NCBI RefSeq assembly: GCF_030848805.1
Contig: NC_092364.1
Span: 13,107,650-13,171,649, forward strand
Source: Temnothorax longispinosus
Lineage: Eukaryota; Arthropoda; Insecta; Hymenoptera; Formicidae
DNA: 64,000 bases
Reading direction: 5' to 3'
Part shown: positions 57,040-64,000 of the stretch, piece after piece
Layout of the letters: each line of letters opens with the position of its first letter
Position numbering within the stretch: position 1 is the stretch's first letter
Made by a program: the position numbers and the translations under genes
The notes under the pieces: model-generated
What the model saw: only the letters and a program-made list of their open reading frames with translations
The model's database searches: none
Told to the model about the DNA's origin: nothing

Positions 57040-57950
57040 GGTATACATTCAAAGTTACCATAAAAGTATAAAAATAAAATAATAATAACTGTTGGAGTTT
57101 ACATTAGAAACATTGAAAAATATAGTCATCGTCGGTGAACAAATACGACACACAATAGAAACAAGGTACATCAGATGGTCGATACCGCAGAGTCAATGTT
57201 TACACTTAAAGCTAGATAGCTCACTTAAATTGTCAAAATAGGCCCTGTCTAGTATTTACCTGCCTTTTTTCTTTATCAAAATTTTTTCAAACAAAATAAT
57301 TTGGTTTAATAACTATATACTATCCAATCCAAAATTTTTTTTCTTTCGATTATAATGATCATTTAAATGTGAGACTATTTTGATATTATAAACATTTGAA
57401 TCAATTTTTTTAAATATATACATATTAAAAATTGTAGTTCAAGTATTAAATGAGGCATATTTAAATAATTATTATATGACATCTGTGCTACTACTTTTTA
57501 GATTTCCAAATTTTGAAGTCATATTGATGTATTTCAGATAATATTGATTTCAAAATCGATATTGGTATGTTAACTTTTTCTTCTTTCTTGTTTACTGAAT
57601 CCTTGTTTGACATTTTCGTTTTTTTCTTTTTTGAACTTGCAGTTAAAAATTATCAAAAAATATTTTAAAAGAAACAATACCTACAGATTTCTCTAAACAT
57701 TTTTACGTAAAATGTTAATATTTAATTATTTAAAGTATAAAAACTATTAAATTAAAAATATATAAATGTGTAAAACTTAAATTAAATGTATATAATTATT
57801 ATTATAAATAATTTGGAAACTTGAGTTTGTCAATTATATTTTTAATATCTCTTCGTGTAAAGAAATTTTAAACACATTAAATTTGTTGCGGCAGACATTC
57901 GGATTTTAAATATTTTATACAACTATAATATATTCAATGTTAATGGTTGT
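57040..57950. other. AT-rich interval, nothing recognised
   Basis: Low-complexity AT-rich DNA without an identifiable feature. Confidence 0.35.
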
Positions 57951-57959
57951 TAAGGATCG

Positions 57960-58544
57960 AAAATAGTAACCTCGATGTAAGCATCGAGCCGCGAGGCTGA
58001 TCGCTACGTGCCTGCTGTCAGTCTCGGGGCACGTATTCGATTCGGGGTTGTCGATCACGCCGCCCCGCGTGGTTGATCACGCGTCGATGTCGCCCCACGC
58101 ACAGGTGCGAGCATGCCGGCGAGAATCGGAGCACGGCGCAACTCCGGACACGCGCAGTGTCTTTGTTCGCGATAACTGCGCCCCTCGCGCAACGCCGTCA
58201 ATCATCGGATCAATCAGAGAGCGCCGCGTTCAGGATCTCTCCCCCGTTTCCGTCTCGAGAACTCTCCTGGCGGAAGAGAACGGCCTCGTGGCAGACTCGT
58301 TTCGCACGTCTCCAAATCAAGTGATTTCGGCAAAACGGCAAATATTCTGTGTGTGTGGTTTTTTCACCGATTTATGCGCGGCATTGCTGCTCAATAAGTT
58401 GTTAAAAGTGCGTGATGTCAAGGAACCCGAGACGTTCTCTAACACGTGCTCCTCCGCTCAACCGGGAGAAGCACGACTCCATATACTCCGAGTCGCCAAG
58501 AGCGGTCGATTGCTATCTTCGAGGGTGACCTTTCTGCTCACCAG
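57960..58544 (+). other. CpG-rich block with candidate exon ending in a donor
   Basis: A sudden CpG-rich segment with an open plus-strand frame from 58048 (MSITPPRVVDHASMSPHAQV) reaches the strong donor CACCAG before GTGAGC at 58544/58545. The protein matches nothing I know, and open frames are expected in such DNA. A promoter with untranslated first exon is equally likely. A TCGATG...CATCGA palindrome lies at about 57971-57989. Confidence 0.3.
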
Positions 58545-59115
58545 GTGAGCTTGCCTCCGAGCAACTATCATCGCGTCGCGTTCGCGATCGTCGTCTGCCT
58601 CGTGGACAAGGGTTTCCGTCGCAAGGGCATCAAGTCGATGTTCTTGCAAGATTTCCGTATCGCGTTTGCGGCAGACAACAGATGAATCAAGATTTTCGAT
58701 CGATTCGAATTCTGACAGTGTACGTGAAACGGTCGTTCGACATCGAGCCCCGATGCAATTCATTATTGGCCACGGAAGTCGTTTTCTTATTATGTCAAGA
58801 CTCTGGCATTCGTCGATTTTAGTATGTGTATACAGATGGTCTATTTTTGACACAAATGAAATATTACTATGTAGTAATATTGTATTACTATATGCGCATC
58901 TGCGCATTTGTATTTAAATCATGGTCATGAAAATTAGAAAACTTTCTTAATTTAAATATGCTTAAAGATCAAAATTCTTTACAGATATATGAATTTTCAA
59001 TAATTGAGCATAGTAATATTACTGCTCGATATTTTTATTTTTGAAATACCACTCCTTTAATTTTAACTTTGTATTTAAAATTGTATGTACGGTGTCTGCA
59101 CAAAAACTTATATTT

Positions 59116-59346
59116 TTATATTTTTTTTAATGCAGATTTTTTTAACAGTGATATTATGCTTAATTTCTGATGTTGTAGATGCGATTGATATGATCTTTTC
59201 TTAACTTTACTAAATGACGAAATAGAGTTTATAGGTACTAATTTTGGTAAAAACAACCAATTTATTTTTTGTAAATACTGTAATGTTTTATATTCTGAGT
59301 TAAAAAGTTCAAAGCCATTTTTTATAATATTTAAAAAAATATTCAA
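59116..59346 (-). pseudogene. Transposon-associated protein fragment
   Basis: Minus-strand reading gives FLNIIKNGFELFNSEYKTLQ, YLQKINWLFLPKLVPINSIS and a SLLKK-type end, resembling the NPFxxLxTEYxxxKxL...PxxxxIGxR region of a large uncharacterised multi-copy transposon-linked family in arthropods. It ends at a stop at 59116. No search was possible, so the relationship is tentative. Confidence 0.3.
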
Positions 59347-59557
59347 ATTTGTAACATCTCTAAATTTTATAGATAAAATATCAACACACAGAAATGTAAT
59401 TTATACCTATGTCTGTTATAATTTCATGAATAATTTTTCTATTTAAATTTCCACTAGTATACAATTTTGTTATAAAACGAACACAATATTCGGATACTAT
59501 TTTTTTTAATGTTCAATATTAATTTCACCTGTATCATCAATCGTATCTAATAATTTG

Positions 59558-59634
59558 GGTTGGCCAATAAGTCCGTGCGTTTTTTTATAAGTAAAATTTA
59601 TAATTAAAAAACCGCACGGACTTATTGGCCAACC
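59558..59634. mobile_element. Mariner-like miniature element
   Basis: GGTTGGCCAATAAGTCCGTG at 59558 is mirrored at 59613-59634, leaving only about 33 bp between. The end sequence is typical of mariner (GGTTGGCnAATAAGT). It is an extreme internal-deletion derivative with no transposase. Confidence 0.75.
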
Positions 59635-59799
59635 TATTAAACCTATTAGTATGAAAAAATTTAAAAGTATCTTTGACATTACATTTTGGTATATTTTGAG
59701 AGACTAATGTTTCATTTTGTTTTACAGAAGCATTCTGTAGAGATAATGTTTTAATATGTATATTTAACACATGTTTCCGTAAATAATAAATGTTATTAA

Positions 59800-60044
59800 C
59801 CCTCAATTAGCACACATGTGTTAATTCGCACCACTATTTTTCGTTCAGCACTTTATATATTTCAATTTTTCATATAAAATTATTTCTTTTTCTAAAATAA
59901 AGTGCACTACTCGATTGCCAGGGAAATTTTACATAAATTTTTATTACAAATGACTGAAATACGACACTTAAAAGTTGTCAAAATCTCACATCGCGCACTA
60001 GTGTGGCATTTGAGGTGGCCCAACCGAGGTGTGCTAATTGAGGG
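59800..60044. mobile_element. piggyBac-like MITE (TTAA duplication)
   Basis: A perfect 16-bp inverted repeat, CCCTCAATTAGCACAC, bounds a 245-bp unit, with TTAA at 59796-59799 and 60045-60048. These are piggyBac hallmarks. The interior is non-coding. Confidence 0.85.
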
Positions 60045-60415
60045 TTAAATATATGTATGCAGTCCTTGAAATTACATTTAATTGTAGAATTTATAAGCAA
60101 CTTGTGTCTTACTTTTATATGTAACATTAAGGTATCCATGGATAAAAATGTTTGTTCGCAGAAAAAACAAAATCATTGTACAAAATTATAGACTGGCATA
60201 GAACCAGCAAACATGTAACTTATAAATGTTTAGTGTGAAAGAACTTAATTAAATTAAAGTTTTAGAAAGGAACAATTAATTATTAGTTAATAATTAATTA
60301 ACAAGTTCTTGTCATTGTAATTGTAGAACAAAAGATTCTTATTATAATTTTAAAAAATGTTATTTTTAATGATAATGACCATTTAAAAATGTTTTACACA
60401 GTAATACTGTCAGAA

Positions 60416-60721
60416 TTAACACTTTTTTTCAAAGGACTTAGATACTTTACTTATTGTTAGTACATATTCTATATTAGGAATTATAGAATCCCATTTTGTA
60501 GTAAAATTATAAATACCTTTCTGGATTAGCATCCAAAGGTGTTCACTCATCATAGGATAGTTTACTTGAAAAACATGAAATGTTTTAAAACATATATTGA
60601 TTGCCTCTAAAGTACTATTTGTTTTGTACAAAATATCCACTTGAACGTCAGTTTCTTTAATTTCATAAGGGGACCCAAGAATAATTATATACGGTTGCAA
60701 CGTAATTTTTAGCATCAGCAT
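60416..60721 (-). pseudogene. Transposon-associated protein fragment, C-terminal type
   Basis: The frame reads TLQPYIIILGSPYEIKETDV, then ILYKTNSTLEAINICFKTFH and YPMMSEHLWMLIQKGIYNFT, TKWD. The pattern LQPYIxxxG...LYKxxSxLxAIDxCFKxFH...YP...xWxFIQxxxYxxxTKWD is familiar from the C-terminal domain of multi-copy uncharacterised arthropod transposon proteins. It may be the same family as 59116-59346. No complete protein is present. Confidence 0.4.
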
Positions 60722-60864
60722 GTTTTCTTGCTTCTTGTTTGATTATAGTCATATCTCTAGGAATCTAAAAATATGACAAAAATTTGTATGACATGGAACT
60801 TCAACAGTTGCGTTAGTTATAATTTTATAATAAATTTGTTTACGTTTTGTGCTTATGGAACAAG

Positions 60865-61460
60865 TGTCTGTGAAGTTGGCATATCATTTTCCAGCAGATC
60901 AAAAATAAAAGGCAGTTCTTGTCGCATGCAGTCGAGTTCTATAGTTCCTGATAATTTTTAGTAATAGTTCTGGTGATTTTACCCAAAAAACCAGTCGATC
61001 GAAAAATGATCTGCTAACTTCCCGTAGCAGATCATTTTCTAGCAAATTAAAAATAAAAAAGAGTTCTTGTTGCATGCAGTCGAGTTCTATAGTTCTTGAT
61101 ACTTTTTAATAATAGTTCTGTTGATTTTGCCAAAAAAAGTCTATTGAAAAAATTATCTGCTAATTTTCCGAAATCTCGGAGTTCCGGTTTATTTAAAATA
61201 TTTTTCGAATAGTTCTGAGCATACTGAAGCATTTTCTAAAGAGTTCCCGACATTAGCAATGTTGTACGATTGTTTAAAAAATTAATACCGCCCAAAAACC
61301 GCGTACTTAGAAGAGAATAGTGTGATATGCTGTACGAAATGTCGCAGTTCCGGTTTATCTAAAATATTTCTCGAATAGTTCTGAACATACTAAAGCATTT
61401 TCTAAAGAGTTCCCGACCCTGGCAATGTCGTATGATTGTTTAAAAAATTAATAAATAGAA
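60865..61460 (+). repeat. Two tandem repeats with AGTTC words
   Basis: A unit of about 140 bp (AGATCATTTTC, GAGTTCTATAGTTCYTGATA, then CAGTCGA or a diverged match) occurs twice from 60885. Another of about 168 bp (AGTTCCGGTTTAT, TCGAATAGTTCTGA, ATTTTCTAAAGAGTTCCCGA) occurs at about 61170 and 61338. The left border reads GTGTCTGTGAAGTTGGCA, as at 62104. Confidence 0.7.
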
Positions 61461-61935
61461 AACAGTGATATCAAAATGCTGTGGACAATTATAGGCTTTT
61501 GTGTGCTACTGGTTATAATTATGCTCGTGATGTGTAATTATGTTTTAGACGAGCAGTTTTGTATGTATATATTGTATATACAAGTACTGTTAATAATATG
61601 GGCCTTTTGTTCCTTTCGTCCCACTATGTGGGACGCCTCACGCGACTCCGAGTATTTAACACGTTGACTGCTAATTCTATGAGTTGACTCGTTGTTGCAA
61701 TTTATACAGATTAGACTCCAGTTGTTGCGAAATTGAAACTTAGCGTGAACGCGAGGATCGTCCGCGAACTTTCGCGAAGCGCAAACCGAGCCTATTTGCC
61801 TTTTTTGGAGTAATCTCGTTGAGTAATCTCGATTTGTCTCTACTAATTTGATTATTTGCTGGTGATCTATTTTTTTTTTAATTATTTGTACGATTATTGT
61901 GTGTGCCGCTATATACGGTTGTTCTTCTGTTATAG

Positions 61936-62088
61936 AAATCTCGACTGATGAACACTTGTAGCTTGCAACAATGCTACACTGACTACACGACGAGTCGTTC
62001 GAACGACGATGAAATCACGTACGGAACGGAAATCACGTCCGTAGGATTGACGACGCGACCGGTAACGAGACGACGCTGCTTGCCGGAG
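61936..62088 (+). CDS. Candidate coding exon of an unrecognised gene
   Basis: It is preceded by TTGTTCTTCTGTTATAG and followed by GTAAGTGCC, both strong splice signals. The 153-bp exon is open in phase 0 (51 codons), reading MNTCSLQQCYTDYTTSRSND, DEITYGTEITSVGLTTRPVT, RRRCLPE after a KSRL lead. Composition is more balanced than the flanks. No family was recognised. The repeat array begins 15 bp after the donor, so its intron would start inside mobile DNA. Confidence 0.35.
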
Positions 62089-62103
62089 GTAAGTGCCGTG
62101 ACG

Positions 62104-64000
62104 GTGTCTGTGAAGTTGGCACCTCATTTTCAAAAATTGGCAATTTTATTAAGAGTTCCATTTGCACCCACAATAGTTCTACAGTTCCTGATGTATTTCA
62201 TAAATAGTTCCGTCGATTTAGATAAAAATATAACGATTTAAAAAATGAGGTGCTAACTTCCCGTGGCACCTCAAGTTTCGAAATATTTATTTTTATCACG
62301 GAATTCTATAGTTCTTGAAGAGTTCTATTGTTCCTGATAGGTTTTAGCGATAGTTCTGGTCTTTAAGTATTTTTTAATAATTTTTTAATCTGACCGCTGG
62401 CACCTCAAGTTTAAAAAAAATTGATTTTTATCATGGAATTCTATAGTTCTCGAAGAGTTCTACAGTTCCTGATAGGTTTTAGCAACAGTTCTGGCCTCTA
62501 AATATTTTTTTTAACAATTTTTATTGTGACCGCTGGCACCGCACACGAGAGTAAAGTCATGAATCGCAGGCAGTTTTGATCGACTTTTTGACAGTTCTCG
62601 ATAGTTCTCGCATAGTTCCAACAGTTTTTATAGGTTTTAGCAACAGTTCCGGCCTCTAAATATTTTTTTAACAATTTTTTACTGTGACCGCTGCTATCGC
62701 ACACAAGAGTAAAGTTATGAATCGCAGGCAGTTTCGATCGACTTTTTGACAGTTCTCGATAGTTCTCGCATAGTTCCAACAGTTTTTATAGGTTTTAGCA
62801 ATAGTTCCGGCCTCTAAATATTTCTTTAACAATTTTTTACTGTGCCCGCTGGCACCGCACACAAGAGTAAAGTCATGAATCGCAGGCAGTTTTGATCGAC
62901 TTTTTGACAGTTCTCGATAGTTTTCGCATAGTTCCAACAGTTTTTACAGGTTTTAGCAACAGTTCCGGCCTCTAAATATTTTTTTAACAATTTTTTACTG
63001 TGACCGCTGGCACCGCACACAAGAGTAAACACGGAGGTGCAGACAGGCAGTTCTGGCCGATTTTTCGGTATTTTCGTACAGTTCTGCGATAGTTCTGAAG
63101 ACCCCGGTAGGTTTCGATCACAGTTCCGGCTTTTAAATATTTTTTAACAGTTTTTTATTCTCAGAGTTGGCACGTCACCTTCAAGAGAACTAAGGAGTGC
63201 TGGCTTGTTTCGCGGTTTTTTTCGACATTCCCCGACAGCTCTTGCATAGTTCCAACAATATGTTCCGAAAAGTTTCCGTTTCTGGTCCCTTTAAAGGCCA
63301 CTCCGGCCCCAAGAACGGCATGGCAAATATTGAAAATTTTTAAAGTTTAAACTTTAGGGTTTTTGATATCGTTAATCACGATTCTGAGGTCAGATTATCG
63401 AAATTTTGCACAGGGACCAAAAACGGAAATTTTTTGGAACATGTTGGTTGTGTATATGCATAAATTTTACGTCAAAAAAATCCAAGGTTTTAATGGAAAA
63501 ATGCCGGCGGCCCTCTGCAGGTTAAATATCGGAACTGTGGCTAAAACCTATCAAAATTGTTGGAACTATGCAAGAGCTGTTGGGGAGTGTCGAAAAAAAC
63601 TGCGAAGCAAGCCAGCACTCCTTAGTTCTCTTGAAGGTGAGGTGCCAACTCTGAGAATAAAAAACTGTTAAAAAATATTTAAAAGCCGGAACTGTGATCG
63701 AAACCTACCGGGGTCTTCAGAACTATCGCAGAACTGTACGAAAATGCCGAAAAATCGGCCAGAACTGCTTGCCTGCACCTCCGTGTTTACTCTTGTGTGC
63801 GGTGCCAGCGGTCACAGTAAAAAATTGTTAAAAAAATATTTAGAGGCCGGAACTGTTGCTAAACCTACCTAGTAGAACTCTTCGAGAACTATAGAATTCC
63901 ATGATAAAAATCAATTTTTTTGAAACTTGAGGTGCCAGCGGTCAGATTAAAAAATTATTTAAAAATACTTAAAGACTAGAACTATCGCTAAAACCTATCA
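62104..64000. repeat. Large inverted repeat with tandem AGTTC-rich units, runs off the window
   Basis: The left arm starts GTGTCTGTGAAGTTGGCACC and includes four units of 158 bp from about 62370 to 63040 (each with GCTGGCACCGCACAC, AAGAGTAAAGTCATGAATCG, TTCTCGATAGTTCTCGCATA). From about 63405 the same units return in inverse order and orientation (GTGTGCGGTGCCAGCGG near 63797). The inversion centre is near 63300-63400. Minus-strand open frames inside are repeat artefacts. No transposase is seen in this part. Confidence 0.85.

Noticed and set aside
58048..58548. A confident 166-codon gene
   Set aside because: The composition is CpG-rich and no recognisable domain is present. It is kept only as a low-confidence candidate exon.
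62498..63032. Three similar minus-strand open frames
   Set aside because: They repeat with the 158-bp array and have no codon-level conservation signal. Repeat artefact.

Overview
This window looks like AT-rich insect nuclear DNA, most likely from an ant or a close hymenopteran relative. The evidence is intron-split genes with GT/AG boundaries, an arthropod dopa decarboxylase, a BEN-domain-like gene, and a transposon mix of Ty3/gypsy, DIRS, two LINEs, piggyBac-, mariner-, Harbinger- and P/hAT-like pieces and large foldback elements. The species assignment is inference; nothing in the window names it.

Layout. Positions 1-8200 hold a plus-strand BEN-domain-like gene with several frame breaks, so it is probably decaying. 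One of its introns contains a 1.56-kb CCCGGG-ended element. Positions 7.8-10.8 kb hold transposon-protein fragments, a 530-bp foldback and degenerate short-motif repeats. From 10.8 to 31.7 kb is a transposon-built region around two copies of one segmental duplication (10819-13337 and 29242-29946). Copy A carries two insertions that copy B lacks, so copy B serves as an empty-site control. Between the copies lie a degenerate DIRS-like element, a minus-strand gypsy element broken by nested LINEs (a plus-strand LINE inside a minus-strand LINE with a 5-bp target duplication), GC-rich hairpins, a TTAA-flanked element and a 3.1-kb element with an 8-bp target duplication.

The clear functional gene is Ddc (33224-42168, plus strand): ten coding exons and 480 codons with all diagnostic residues. 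Its 5.3-kb intron carries a 2.1-kb foldback element with a 152-bp tandem array, GC-rich hairpins capped by GCGAAGC, and a truncated tyrosine-recombinase-like gene lying between two hairpins. Downstream, 45890-47692 (minus) is a broken partial copy of an insulin-degrading-enzyme gene whose second catalytic histidine codon has become arginine.

Positions 50.4-52.7 kb are CpG-rich, with two head-to-tail 181-bp palindromes and two phase-compatible candidate exons of an unrecognised plus-strand gene. Next come a 2.1-kb palindrome (53319-55425) carrying a hammerhead-like motif, a transposase fragment, a further GC-rich candidate exon near 58 kb, several MITEs, and finally (60.9-64 kb) tandem repeats rich in AGTTC arranged as a large inverted repeat that runs off the right edge. 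The most unusual signals are the recombinase-plus-hairpin unit in the Ddc intron and the families built from short motifs repeated about every 10 bp.
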